Source: a bacterium (GTDB taxonomy: Bacteria > Patescibacteriota > Minisyncoccia > UBA6257 > 2-01-FULL-56-20). Taken from it: a stretch of DNA of 21,570 nucleotides. The DNA is taken from contig JAKALK010000008.1 in NCBI GenBank assembly GCA_021813155.1, positions 1-21,570 on the forward strand, written 5' to 3'. Position numbers and translations under genes: made by a program. Numbering within the stretch: position 1 is the stretch's first letter; every line of letters begins with the position of its first letter. Under the pieces are notes generated by a model. It had not been told where the DNA came from. It searched no databases and saw only the letters and a program-made list of their open reading frames with translations. This document shows, in pieces, positions 7,936 to 14,467 of this stretch.

Positions 7936-8009
7936 TTGCGAGGGCTGGAATCGAACCAGCTTCAAGAGCTTATGGGGCTCCCCGGAAAACCATTCCCATC
8001 CCTCCCGCG
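7936..8009 (-). tRNA. Atypical tRNA-like gene with CAT anticodon (initiator tRNA-Met candidate)
   Basis: On the minus strand a perfect T arm (GCTGG-TTCGATT-CCAGC) is followed by CCTCGCA plus a discriminator A, the same 3' half layout as bacterial initiator tRNA. Upstream is an anticodon arm GGAGC-CCCATAA-GCTCT, reading CAT with C in place of the near-universal U33. The 5' end CGCGGGA resembles tRNA-fMet and would leave the C1:A72 mismatch typical of initiators, but position 7:66 does not pair and the D arm does not fold in a standard way. No CCA is encoded. A very good promoter (8030-8057) and terminator (7902-7922) show that it is transcribed alone. It could be a divergent initiator tRNA, a decaying tRNA gene, or another small RNA with a tRNA-like end. 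Confidence 0.5.
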
Positions 8010-8029
8010 CCTAAATTGTAGGGATTGAA

Positions 8030-8057
8030 ATTATACCAAAATTTCTTGCTAAATCAA
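8030..8057 (-). promoter_or_regulatory. Strong promoter of the tRNA-like gene
   Basis: Minus strand has TTGATT (8052-8057), a 16-base spacer, and an extended consensus -10 TGGTATAAT (TATAAT at 8030-8035). The predicted start near 8023 is about 14 bases upstream of the RNA. Confidence 0.7.
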
Positions 8058-8089
8058 ATAAAATTAACTAATGTAATATTGATTTACGA

Positions 8090-8166
8090 GGCTGGGTAGC
8101 TCAGTTGGTTAGAGCGTAGCACTCATAACGCTAAGGTCGTGGGTTCGATCCCCACCCCAGCCACCA
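8090..8166 (+). tRNA. tRNA-Met (CAT), elongator type or Ile2
   Basis: Full cloverleaf: acceptor GGCTGGG with CCCAGCC, D arm GCTC/GAGC, anticodon loop CTCATAA reading CAT, T arm GTGGG-TTCGATC-CCCAC, discriminator A at 8163 and an encoded CCA (8164-8166). G1:C72 is paired, so this is not the initiator; it is elongator Met, or Ile2 if C34 is modified to lysidine. The anticodon stem has one A31:C39 mismatch. An extended -10-like TGTAATATT lies at 8072-8080. Confidence 0.95.
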
Positions 8167-8257
8167 ACCAAAAAAAATTGAGAAAACAGATATATTTTTA
8201 GTTGCAGACTCGAATTGTGTTGTCGGCCTTTTTTCTGGGATGTTCTTCTGTTCTTCC

Positions 8258-8287
8258 TTGACTTATCTCTTTCTTTACTTACTATCT
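8258..8287 (+). promoter_or_regulatory. Putative promoter of the AlaE-like gene
   Basis: TTGACT at 8258-8263 and CTATCT at 8282-8287, 18 bases apart. This would leave a leader of about 40 bases carrying the AAAGGA ribosome-binding site at about 8319-8324. Confidence 0.4.
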
Positions 8288-8331
8288 ATCAAAGATTAAC
8301 CATCCACTCCAACTAAAGAAAGGACCCTGTC

Positions 8332-8796
8332 TTGATAAGATGGCTGTGGTTGTTTTTAAAAAACCAAGTCGAGAGATTTATCGCCCTAGAGCTTCCCAGT
8401 GTTTTCGTCTCTCCTTTTCTCGTTACTCTCGAGCTGATCATTCTTCGGGGTGATTTCTGGAAATTCGCGCACTTAAGAACTATCTATTTAGTGGCGATAA
8501 TTCTGACTAACCCCGCTTGGGAATTCTTCAGGCAACGTTTTCAAGCCCGCCTCAAGACTACGCCCATTGGCAAGTGGATTGCCGATAGCTTAGCCGTCTT
8601 CGTGTATAAAACTACACTTTTCCTGCTTTGTGTTCTCATTATGTGGCGGAGAGGCTCTCCCATTGCACCTCGGCAAGTTGCGCTGCTCATAGTAGTCTAT
8701 TTCTTTGTGAGTATGGTTATCGGCAGATTCTCGGGCATTGCCCTCGACTGGTTGCGAAAGCGATGGAATAATGCCATCGCTCCCAAGAACCCATGA
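8332..8796 (+). CDS. L-alanine exporter AlaE-like membrane protein
   Basis: A 154-residue inner membrane protein with four hydrophobic segments (about residues 20-37, 46-60, 88-107 and 115-137). The arrangement, with the basic patch after segment 2 (RQRFQARLKTTPIGKWIADSLA) and the C-terminal FFVSMVIGRFSGIALDWLRKRW, resembles E. coli AlaE as I remember it (LADILAYV, NIVVSMLMGAVYGYFLDYCRRLF). AlaE exports excess L-alanine by proton antiport. The start is a TTG at 8332, chosen because AAAGGA lies at a proper distance upstream and no ATG in frame would keep the first helix. It has its own likely promoter and a strong terminator (8795-8837), so it is a single-gene unit. Substrate assignment rests on remote similarity only. 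Confidence 0.7.
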   Translation: MIRWLWLFLKNQVERFIALELPSVFVSPFLVTLELIILRGDFWKFAHLRTIYLVAIILTNPAWEFFRQRFQARLKTTPIGKWIADSLAVFVYKTTLFLLCVLIMWRRGSPIAPRQVALLIVVYFFVSMVIGRFSGIALDWLRKRWNNAIAPKNP

Positions 8797-8837
8797 GCCG
8801 CCCTCGATCCACGTCGCTGGCGGCTCTCGTATTTTTG
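8795..8837 (+). terminator. Rho-independent terminator of the AlaE-like gene
   Basis: GAGCCGCC (8795-8802) pairs perfectly with GGCGGCTC (8819-8826), followed by TCGTATTTTTG. The stem starts inside the stop codon. Confidence 0.8.
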
Positions 8838-8851
8838 TTCGTTATAAAAAT

Positions 8852-8879
8852 TTGATATCCTGCCCTTATTTGATATAAG
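8852..8879 (+). promoter_or_regulatory. Promoter of the pheS-cca-mazG gene cluster
   Basis: TTGATA (8852-8857), 16-base spacer, extended -10 TGATATAAG (TATAAG at 8874-8879). ATG begins at 8889, so the leader would be about three bases or less. Confidence 0.7.
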
Positions 8880-8888
8880 ATTTTCATA

Positions 8889-10031
8889 ATGCACGAGGAA
8901 ATTATCGTTGATTCCAAAGAAGAAAAAGCTTTATTAGCCGAACTTGAAAAAAGAACCGATGCCGAAGCCGCCCGTATGAAAAGATTTTTGGCGATGCCAG
9001 ATTTGTCACGCCAAGAGGGGAATCCTATTAAGGAGCTCGTCAAAAAAATTTTAACCATCTCTGATTTTAAGGATTTCGATATTATTAAATCTCCCGAAGT
9101 TGTTCCGGCGAGAGAAAGTTTTGATTTGTTTAATTTTCCTCCCGACCATCCTGCGAGAAGTAAATCTGATACCTATTATTTAAATAATGACTACATCTTG
9201 CGCACCCATACCACGATTATGTGGTACTACTACCTAACCCGCCCCGAAGTAGAGGAGCGTGTTAAGCGCGGTGAAGCGCTTGGTCTTCTTTCCTACGGCA
9301 AAGTTTACCGCAAAGACGAAATTGACCGAAATCATATGAACGTCTTTCACCAAATGGACGGCCTCTATATCTGCCCCCGCGATGAGCAAAAAATCGGCAT
9401 CGAGGAACTCCAAGCCGTACTTATTAAAATCGCCCAAGCTGTTTTCGGGCCCAAAATCAATTATCGCTTTAACAAAGACACTTTTCCCTACACAGATCCA
9501 AGTTTAGAAATGGAAATTGAAGTTAAAGGACGGTGGGTGGAAGTTTTAGGAAGTGGCATCACTCACGGCAAAGTTTTAGAAACCTTAGGCGTCGATCCCA
9601 AAATCTTTAACAGCTGGGCTTTCGGCTTCGGGCTAGAACGTCTCGCAATTTTAAGCATGAACTTGCCCGACATCCGTCTCTTATGGTCCGAGGACGAGCG
9701 CGTGAGGCGCCAATTAAAACTCGGTCAAGAATTTAAAGAAGTGAGTAAATTCCCGCCCATCACCCGCGACATTTCTTTTGTAGTGGATAAAAATTTCGCC
9801 CCCAATGATTACTTTGATTTAATTCGCGATATTGGTGGCGATCTCGTCGAAGAAGTTTCTCTTTTAGATAAATATGAAAGTGCCGAAAAATTTGGCGAAG
9901 GCAAAGTCAGCTACACTTATCGAATTATATATAGAAGCAACGAGCGCACCCTTCAAACCGAAGAGATAGAACCAATTCAAAATAAAGTTATCGAAGAAAC
10001 TAAAAGACAATTTCAAGCCGACGTGAGATAA
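8889..10031 (+). CDS. pheS: Single-chain phenylalanyl-tRNA synthetase (PheS catalytic core fused to FDX-ACB), mitochondrial type
   Basis: A 380-residue class II synthetase that charges tRNA-Phe. Class II motif 2 is GKVYRKDEIDRNHMNVFHQ (137-155), the phenylalanine site and motif 3 are in WVEVLGSGI (216-224) and FGFGLERLAIL (245-255). After DIRLLWSEDER comes a complete ferredoxin-fold anticodon-binding domain (about 287-380; KFPPITRDISF, IGGDLVEEV, YRIIYRSNERTL). Bacterial PheS normally lacks this domain, which sits at the end of the large PheT subunit, and normally starts with a tRNA-binding coiled coil, which is reduced here. The overall order and many motifs match the monomeric mitochondrial PheRS (FARS2) as I recall it. 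No pheT follows: the next gene is cca, 13 bases downstream. I infer that the enzyme works as a single chain, unless a separate pheT exists elsewhere in the genome. Confidence 0.92.
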   Translation: MHEEIIVDSKEEKALLAELEKRTDAEAARMKRFLAMPDLSRQEGNPIKELVKKILTISDFKDFDIIKSPEVVPARESFDLFNFPPDHPARSKSDTYYLNNDYILRTHTTIMWYYYLTRPEVEERVKRGEALGLLSYGKVYRKDEIDRNHMNVFHQMDGLYICPRDEQKIGIEELQAVLIKIAQAVFGPKINYRFNKDTFPYTDPSLEMEIEVKGRWVEVLGSGITHGKVLETLGVDPKIFNSWAFGFGLERLAILSMNLPDIRLLWSEDERVRRQLKLGQEFKEVSKFPPITRDISFVVDKNFAPNDYFDLIRDIGGDLVEEVSLLDKYESAEKFGEGKVSYTYRIIYRSNERTLQTEEIEPIQNKVIEETKRQFQADVR

Positions 10032-10044
10032 TACTAATTAGTTC

Positions 10045-11511
10045 ATGCGGCCGAATATTCCCAATGAAGTAAAAAACATCTGCCAAATCCTAGAAAAAGC
10101 TGACTACCAGGCGTATTTGGTGGGTGGCTGTGTTCGTGATGTTTTATTAAATCGTGAACCAAAAGATTGGGACGTGGCTACTAACGCCAAGCCGGAAGAG
10201 GTTCAAAAACTTTTCGAAGATAGCGTTTATGAAAACGACTTTGGCACCGTTGGTGTAAAGACGGATTCCGAGGACCCGAAACTAAAGATAGTCGAAGTCA
10301 CCACCTTCCGCATTGAGGGTAAATACACCGACAAACGCCACCCCGACGATATTAAATTCGCCAAAACTATCGAAGAAGATCTTTCCCGCCGCGATTTCAC
10401 TATTAATGCTTTAGCCATCAATTTCGCCAAAGGTAAATTTGATAAAATTATTGACCCTTACGGCGGCGAAAAAGATTTAAAAGAACAACTCATCCGCACT
10501 GTCGGCATTCCCGAAGAGCGCTTTGATGAAGACGCGCTCCGCTTAATGCGTGCCGTTCGCTTTTCAACCGAGCTGGATTTCAAAATAGATTTAAATACTC
10601 GCCGCGCCATCGAAAAACTTGCCGGACTTTTAGAAGTGATTGCAAAAGAAAGAATTCGCGATGAATTTATAAAAATTTTAATGACTCCACGCGCTGGCCA
10701 AGGAATAATTCTCCTTGAAGAACTCAATCTCTTAAAAAATATCGTTCCCGAACTCCGCGAAGGTTTAGGCTGCGGCCAAAACAAGCATCATATCTATACC
10801 GTTTTCGAGCACAACGTTCGCGCCCTCGACTACGCTACTAAAAACAATTACTCGCTTCTTATCCGATTAGCTTCACTCCTACACGATGTCGGCAAGCCCC
10901 AATCCAAGAGAGGAGACGGCCCGGACTCCACTTTTCACGGCCACGAAGTTATCGGCGGCAAGATGACCGTAAAAATCTTAGATCGCTTAAGATTCCCGAA
11001 AGATTTTATTGAGCAATGCGCTCACCTCGTCCGCCAGCATCTTTTCTACTACAACGTCGGCGAAGTCACCGCCGCGGGCGTCCGGCGCTTTCTCTCCCGC
11101 GTTGGTCCCGAAAATATTGATGATCTTATAAAAATCCGCGAAGCCGACCGCATCGGCTCCGGCGTCCCAAAAGCCGTACCCTACAAACTCCGCCATCTGC
11201 TTTTTATGATTGACAAAGTCAAAAGCGATCCCATCTCGCCCAAAATGCTCAAAATTAACGGCGAAGACGTGATGAAAATCGCCAAGCTTGAACCGAGCCC
11301 TAAAGTCGGATATATTTTATCCATCCTTCTTGAAGAAGTTTTGGACGACCCCCAAAAAAATACTCGCGAATATCTTGAAGAAAAAATCAAAAAAGTAAGC
11401 CAACTTTCCGAAAAAGAGTTAAAATCAATGTCCGAAAAAGCCAAAGAAACCAAACAGGAATTCGAACAAGGAATCGAAGAAGAAATAAAGTCTAAACACC
11501 ACGTTAAATAA
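10045..11511 (+). CDS. cca: CCA tRNA nucleotidyltransferase with HD domain
   Basis: A 488-residue class II nucleotidyltransferase that adds or repairs the 3' CCA of tRNAs. The catalytic head has LVGGCVRDVLL at 25-35 and the metal-binding DWD at 41-43; RRDFTINALA (about 115-124) and the template motif region EERFDEDALRLMRAVRF (about 157-173) follow. An HD domain with LLHDVGKP at about 277-284 and a second histidine cluster (HGHEVIGG) follows, then a long charged C-terminal helix rich in Lys and Glu. It matters here because tRNA-Pro and tRNA-Ala in this window have no encoded CCA. The gene starts 13 bases after pheS and its stop overlaps the next start by one base (TAATG), so the cluster is co-transcribed. 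A TAATAC-like box before the ATG may add a local promoter. Confidence 0.95.
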   Translation: MRPNIPNEVKNICQILEKADYQAYLVGGCVRDVLLNREPKDWDVATNAKPEEVQKLFEDSVYENDFGTVGVKTDSEDPKLKIVEVTTFRIEGKYTDKRHPDDIKFAKTIEEDLSRRDFTINALAINFAKGKFDKIIDPYGGEKDLKEQLIRTVGIPEERFDEDALRLMRAVRFSTELDFKIDLNTRRAIEKLAGLLEVIAKERIRDEFIKILMTPRAGQGIILLEELNLLKNIVPELREGLGCGQNKHHIYTVFEHNVRALDYATKNNYSLLIRLASLLHDVGKPQSKRGDGPDSTFHGHEVIGGKMTVKILDRLRFPKDFIEQCAHLVRQHLFYYNVGEVTAAGVRRFLSRVGPENIDDLIKIREADRIGSGVPKAVPYKLRHLLFMIDKVKSDPISPKMLKINGEDVMKIAKLEPSPKVGYILSILLEEVLDDPQKNTREYLEEKIKKVSQLSEKELKSMSEKAKETKQEFEQGIEEEIKSKHHVK

Positions 11512-11915
11512 TGTCTAACTTTAAAGATGAAAAACTTTGGCGCTCCGTCACAAATTTTTGGACGGTAATTTTTCTGGTTTTTATTATTGTCAATTTCGCC
11601 ACCGCTAACCACTATGAATATCTCGTTGGTCCTTTCGCCGCGCTCTATATCGGAGTTTTAACGCTTTACATCGGCACCAAAGAATTTGATCGTTGGCACG
11701 AAACCCACGTCGGCCGCCATCCGGGAGAAATTTTCGTTTTCGCTTGGTCCGTTGTGATTTTTGGTATTCTAGTTGCCTCTACTTTTTTAGGTAACACGTA
11801 TAGAATCCCGTCAGAGATCATCGCAAGCTATATCGCCGTTCTTTCGATTTTCGCGCTAACTCAAAAATCTAAGCATATTTTTGAAGAAAAAGGTAAAAAA
11901 AGAAAAAAACAATGA
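11511..11915 (+). CDS. Hypothetical membrane protein, 134 residues
   Basis: Predicted inner membrane protein with four hydrophobic segments (about residues 17-32, 38-53, 74-94 and 103-116) and a very basic C-terminus (KGKKRKKQ), suggesting the tail is in the cytoplasm. A conserved-looking polar loop, GTKEFDRWHETHVGRHPGE, joins segments 2 and 3 and holds three histidines. I do not recognise the family. Its ATG overlaps the cca stop by one base and its stop overlaps the mazG start by four bases (ATGA), so it is translationally coupled to both and must belong to this operon, but that gives no clear function. Confidence 0.8.
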   Translation: MSNFKDEKLWRSVTNFWTVIFLVFIIVNFATANHYEYLVGPFAALYIGVLTLYIGTKEFDRWHETHVGRHPGEIFVFAWSVVIFGILVASTFLGNTYRIPSEIIASYIAVLSIFALTQKSKHIFEEKGKKRKKQ

Positions 11916-12241
11916 CTTTCGAAGAATATCAAAAAAAATCCCGCAAAACCGCCGTTTATCCGAATGCTAATCAAAATTTTGTTTATCCAACCCTCGGTTT
12001 AGCTGGTGAGTCCGGCGAAGTGGCCGAAAAAATAAAAAAGACTATTCGGGACGACGACGGTAAAATTACAGATGAAAAAAAGATTGAGATCGAAAAGGAG
12101 TTAGGCGACGTTCTCTGGTATGTGAGCCAAATTGCGAGCGAACTTAATTTATCCCTAGATCAGATTGCCGAGAAAAATATTGAGAAGCTTTATTCTCGAA
12201 TGGAAAGGAATAAACTTTCTGGCAGTGGAGACAATCGATAG
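11912..12241 (+). CDS. MazG-like nucleotide pyrophosphohydrolase
   Basis: A 109-residue all-alpha NTP pyrophosphohydrolase of the MazG superfamily, which hydrolyses (often damaged or non-canonical) NTPs to NMP and pyrophosphate. The metal-binding signature is visible: GLAGESGEVAEKIKK at about 30-44 (ExxE) and EKELGDVLWYVSQIA at about 62-76 (ExxD). The length fits the short single-domain class (RS21-C6/MazG-like), not the two-domain E. coli MazG. The start codon overlaps the stop of the preceding membrane protein gene. It is the last gene of the cluster from pheS onward; no terminator is obvious right after it, and the next plus-strand terminator is at 12802. Confidence 0.9.
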   Translation: MTFEEYQKKSRKTAVYPNANQNFVYPTLGLAGESGEVAEKIKKTIRDDDGKITDEKKIEIEKELGDVLWYVSQIASELNLSLDQIAEKNIEKLYSRMERNKLSGSGDNR

Positions 12242-12705
12242 TTTAACTTAGTCGCCCCCACGGGAAGAAGTTGGAACCATCTATCAGCCGAAATTACTGA
12301 GTTCTCCGACATCGTTCGACAAGTACAAGGTGCCGAAACAAAGTCAGGATAGTCGGTTTGAACAAATCCTCAGCTACGTACCTCATGTGCATAGTTCGAA
12401 CTGATCCAGGTGTGAGGTTGCAAACAAACAAAAACAGCGTCGTTCCGGACCGAGCGCTGCAATTGTCACAAGATTCTAAACCGCTACGCTTTCTAGGCTA
12501 GCCTCACGAGTTGCCAGGAAACGGCGTATCTACAACTGGCAATAGGTGGAAAGATCTCGCCACGTGAAAGCGGGATTTCCCGCTGCCCGTGTGATATTCC
12601 GCAGTTCCACATCGCGTGACCGACAAATCGGTATACACCTGACACGGGAGCTGTTTGCCCTGTTCTGTAAATTGTCCTAACCATAGTTTAGGTTTACAAG
12701 TCTCG
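12242..12705. other. Noncoding stretch, nothing recognised
   Basis: About 460 bases after mazG without a convincing gene. Frames on both strands are short and have no family resemblance. No tRNA, tmRNA, RNase P or SRP RNA core motifs were found by eye. Base composition is more even (less AT-rich) than in the neighbouring coding genes. A short palindromic patch (AGCGGGATTTCCCGCT) lies at about 12568-12583. A plus-strand terminator at 12802-12834 with no gene before it leaves open an untranslated transcript. Confidence 0.5.
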
Positions 12706-12740
12706 CCACATTGGGTTATGATTTGTATAACCCAATGTGG
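12706..12740. repeat. Perfect 14-bp inverted repeat
   Basis: CCACATTGGGTTAT (12706-12719) and ATAACCCAATGTGG (12727-12740) are exact reverse complements around a 7-base centre. There is no T-tract on either side, so it does not look like an ordinary terminator; an operator, a recombination site or a structured RNA element are possible. Confidence 0.8.
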
Positions 12741-12801
12741 GTTGCGGATTTCGGTACGACCGATGGAGTACTACCAAAACCGCGGTTTATATATTTTCAG
12801 G

Positions 12802-12834
12802 AAGTCGTAAGTCTCCGCTTACGACTTTTTGATT
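12802..12834 (+). terminator. Plus-strand terminator-like hairpin overlapping the 3' end of the minus-strand gene
   Basis: AAGTCGTAAG (12802-12811) pairs perfectly with CTTACGACTT (12818-12827), followed by TTTGATTT on the plus strand. The right arm contains the stop codon of the 251-residue minus-strand gene. In that direction no T-tract follows, so it points to a plus-strand transcript. Confidence 0.65.
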
Positions 12835-13574
12835 TCACTGGTTTGCTCATCCGATGTCCCATATGTCGCTTCCAGCTCGTTTATGAGTTCGAATATTTTC
12901 TCTCGAGCCTTCACATTCAGAGGTCGGTTCGTCGAGACAATTAACTCCCAATTCTGTCCAACATCTTTGAACTGAAATGCTCCCTTGATTCCACGTACAC
13001 CTCCATGGTGCTGTAAAGAACTTTCCTGATTATCATTTAAGACCTTCTCACTTCGAACGATGGATAACTGGTTGCCCTCTCCATTCATAAGATTCGCAAA
13101 TATCGCGGAAGCTGCCAAATTCTTCGCGAATAATGTTTTTCGTTTTAACGACACACGAAAATCGTGAACACCAATATTCGCAATTGCATCAAGATTGGAC
13201 GTACCCGAAGTATCACGAATCTTTTCGTAAATTGCTTTGAATGCGCCGCAATTCAGGAATGCCCTCTGAAGGTCCTCGGCTTGTCTTTGTGGATCATCAG
13301 AAATTGGCGCGATCAACTCCTTAGCCAGGGCAGTAAATCTTATTCGATCCCCTCTCTCGATTAGACCGAAATCCCTTAGGGCAGCCAGTTTTGCCAAGAA
13401 TGGCCCGCTATTAGAGGACGAGCCTATTGCTCCGGCGAAGGTTTCTTTGGACATCTCCCAACCCGCAGAAGACCCCTTCTTTATTAATTCCAATGCCTCC
13501 TCGAGATTAACCGACGGAAACCCACCGCCTTTTGTCTTTCGCTCGGAGGAACTGCTTGATTCTTTATTTACCAT
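12819..13574 (-). CDS. Hypothetical protein with winged-helix-like N-terminal half, 251 residues
   Basis: Cytosolic protein without signal peptide or membrane segments. After a Ser/Lys-rich N-terminus, residues about 20-95 (FPSVNLEEALELIKKG, SNSGPFLAKLAALRDFGLIERGD, IRFTALAKELIAP) read like a winged-helix fold: helices, a recognition-like helix and a beta wing. The style resembles DUF5343-type proteins, but I cannot confirm this. The middle (about 100-145) is helical and the C-terminal 60 residues look alpha/beta (WELIVSTNRPLNVKAREKIFELINELEATYG). A very good promoter lies at 13642-13669, leaving a leader of about 60 bases with no Shine-Dalgarno site. Composition differs from the housekeeping genes, and it sits in noncoding-rich accessory DNA. 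A DNA-binding or defence-related role would be a guess. Confidence 0.75.
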   Translation of the reverse strand: MVNKESSSSSERKTKGGGFPSVNLEEALELIKKGSSAGWEMSKETFAGAIGSSSNSGPFLAKLAALRDFGLIERGDRIRFTALAKELIAPISDDPQRQAEDLQRAFLNCGAFKAIYEKIRDTSGTSNLDAIANIGVHDFRVSLKRKTLFAKNLAASAIFANLMNGEGNQLSIVRSEKVLNDNQESSLQHHGGVRGIKGAFQFKDVGQNWELIVSTNRPLNVKAREKIFELINELEATYGTSDEQTSEIKKS

Positions 13575-13906
13575 TACAATTTGTGATTATCGCTTGTATT
13601 CCCTACGCGACCTTTAGAATTGCACCGCAAGGATCACGATTATTGTAGCAGAATCAAGAGTCGTGTCAATAGTAGAAAAACCATGGTTTTTGAAGGGTTA
13701 ATCAGCGGTCATGCTAGCGCTACCGTTTGTAAGACTCTTCTATTCTATCAAATACCTGGTTAATTATTCGGCCGCATTGGCACTAAACCTACCGCAGCGC
13801 CTGATCCCAGTTGTAATAAAGCAATGTGGAGTTAAGAGTTAAAGACAAGGAGAGAGTCTAGAGTGGGTTCGTAGGGGAGCGGCAGTGGCCGATACAGAGG
13901 TAGTTA
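13575..13906. other. Intergenic region with promoter of the minus-strand gene
   Basis: About 330 bases. The left third holds the minus-strand promoter and leader of the 251-residue protein gene. In the rest (13680-13890) I see no gene or strong hairpin. The region upstream of the 95-residue gene is purine-rich (AGACAAGGAGAGAG near 13842). Confidence 0.5.
13642..13669 (-). promoter_or_regulatory. Consensus sigma70 promoter of the 251-residue protein gene
   Basis: Minus strand TTGACA (13664-13669, perfect), 16-base spacer, extended -10 TGCTACAAT (TACAAT at 13642-13647). The best -35 box in the window; leader of about 60 bases. Confidence 0.75.
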
Positions 13907-14194
13907 GTGGAATCGCCCAAAGGCCGAACAATGAAAGTGATCAATAAAATGAGACGAAAAAAGAAACAGTGGTGGGGCGAGGGAGACATCTTCTATGACA
14001 TAGAGGCATTTCGCCTCTTCCTGGGACCAACTTCCTACAAATACACCGATGCTCAGCTGAAGCAACTACAGATGGAAATGCGGACGCTCGCCGAGATCTT
14101 AGTGGACTACTGGCAGATCAAACAAGGTCTACGAAAACCTGATCAGGATGATTCTGGCCTCAGTTCGAATCCCGAGGAGGATCAAAGAAAATAG
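13907..14194 (+). CDS. Hypothetical protein, 95 residues (or 87 from the internal ATG)
   Basis: Short, highly charged soluble protein: a basic N-terminus (MKVINKMRRKKKQWW), a middle with GDIFYDIEAFRLFLGP, a helix around residues 47-73 (DAQLKQLQMEMRTLAEILVDYW) and an acidic, Ser-rich tail. No family recognised. The GTG at 13907 has AGAGG six bases upstream; an ATG at 13931 (MKVINKM) has AAAGG seven bases upstream and may be the true start. Both sites are Shine-Dalgarno-like, unlike most genes here. Coding status is moderate: the frame is uninterrupted, with plausible amino acid make-up, and the hairpin at 14262-14279 could end its transcript. Confidence 0.55.
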   Translation: MESPKGRTMKVINKMRRKKKQWWGEGDIFYDIEAFRLFLGPTSYKYTDAQLKQLQMEMRTLAEILVDYWQIKQGLRKPDQDDSGLSSNPEEDQRK

Positions 14195-14261
14195 AATCTC
14201 GCACAAAAGAGCCTACTCGCTGCGAAGCCTTGTGATTACTGAAGAAATCAAGACGGAGAAA

Positions 14262-14279
14262 CTTGCCGCAAGCGGCAAG
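14262..14279 (-). terminator. Hairpin between the 95-residue gene and tRNA-Pro
   Basis: CTTGCCGC (14262-14269) pairs perfectly with GCGGCAAG (14272-14279). On the minus strand, past the tRNA, it is followed by TTTCTCC, so it probably ends the tRNA-Pro transcript; it may work in both directions. Confidence 0.5.
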
Positions 14280-14296
14280 AAACCCCCTGTTTTTTG

Positions 14297-14367
14297 TCGG
14301 GCCGCCGGGAATCGAACCCGGTCTTTACGCACCCGAAGCGCACGTACTACCGGTATACTACGGCCCG
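14297..14367 (-). tRNA. tRNA-Pro (CGG)
   Basis: Minus-strand cloverleaf: acceptor CGGGCCG with CGGCCCG, D arm GTAT/GTAC, anticodon arm TGCGC-TTCGGGT-GCGTA reading CGG (codon CCG), T arm with GGTTCGATTCC, discriminator A. No encoded CCA (next bases CAA), so it needs the CCA-adding enzyme encoded at 10045-11511. G37 next to the anticodon is typical for tRNA-Pro. Confidence 0.93.
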
Positions 14368-14455
14368 AATTACGCTCTGAATTTTATACTATTTTAGAAA
14401 AAATACCACCTAGGTATCTAAGTTTTCAAATTTATAATTTAGGAGTTTTTAGTAA

Positions 14456-14461
14456 TATAAT
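14456..14461 (+). promoter_or_regulatory. Consensus -10 box of the MgtA-type ATPase gene
   Basis: TATAAT ends six bases before the ATG at 14468, so transcription would begin at or next to the start codon. No clear -35 is seen. Confidence 0.55.
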
Positions 14462-14467
14462 TACTGT

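Noticed and set aside
8697..9058. Minus-strand frames opposite the AlaE-like gene end and pheS start
   Set aside because: They cross a terminator and a promoter of the plus strand and show no family features.
12493..12944. Short frames on both strands in the gap after mazG (63 codons minus, 77 codons plus)
   Set aside because: The plus frame runs through the inverted repeat, the terminator hairpin and into the 251-residue gene; the minus frame has no start signal or recognisable product. Neither is supported as a gene.
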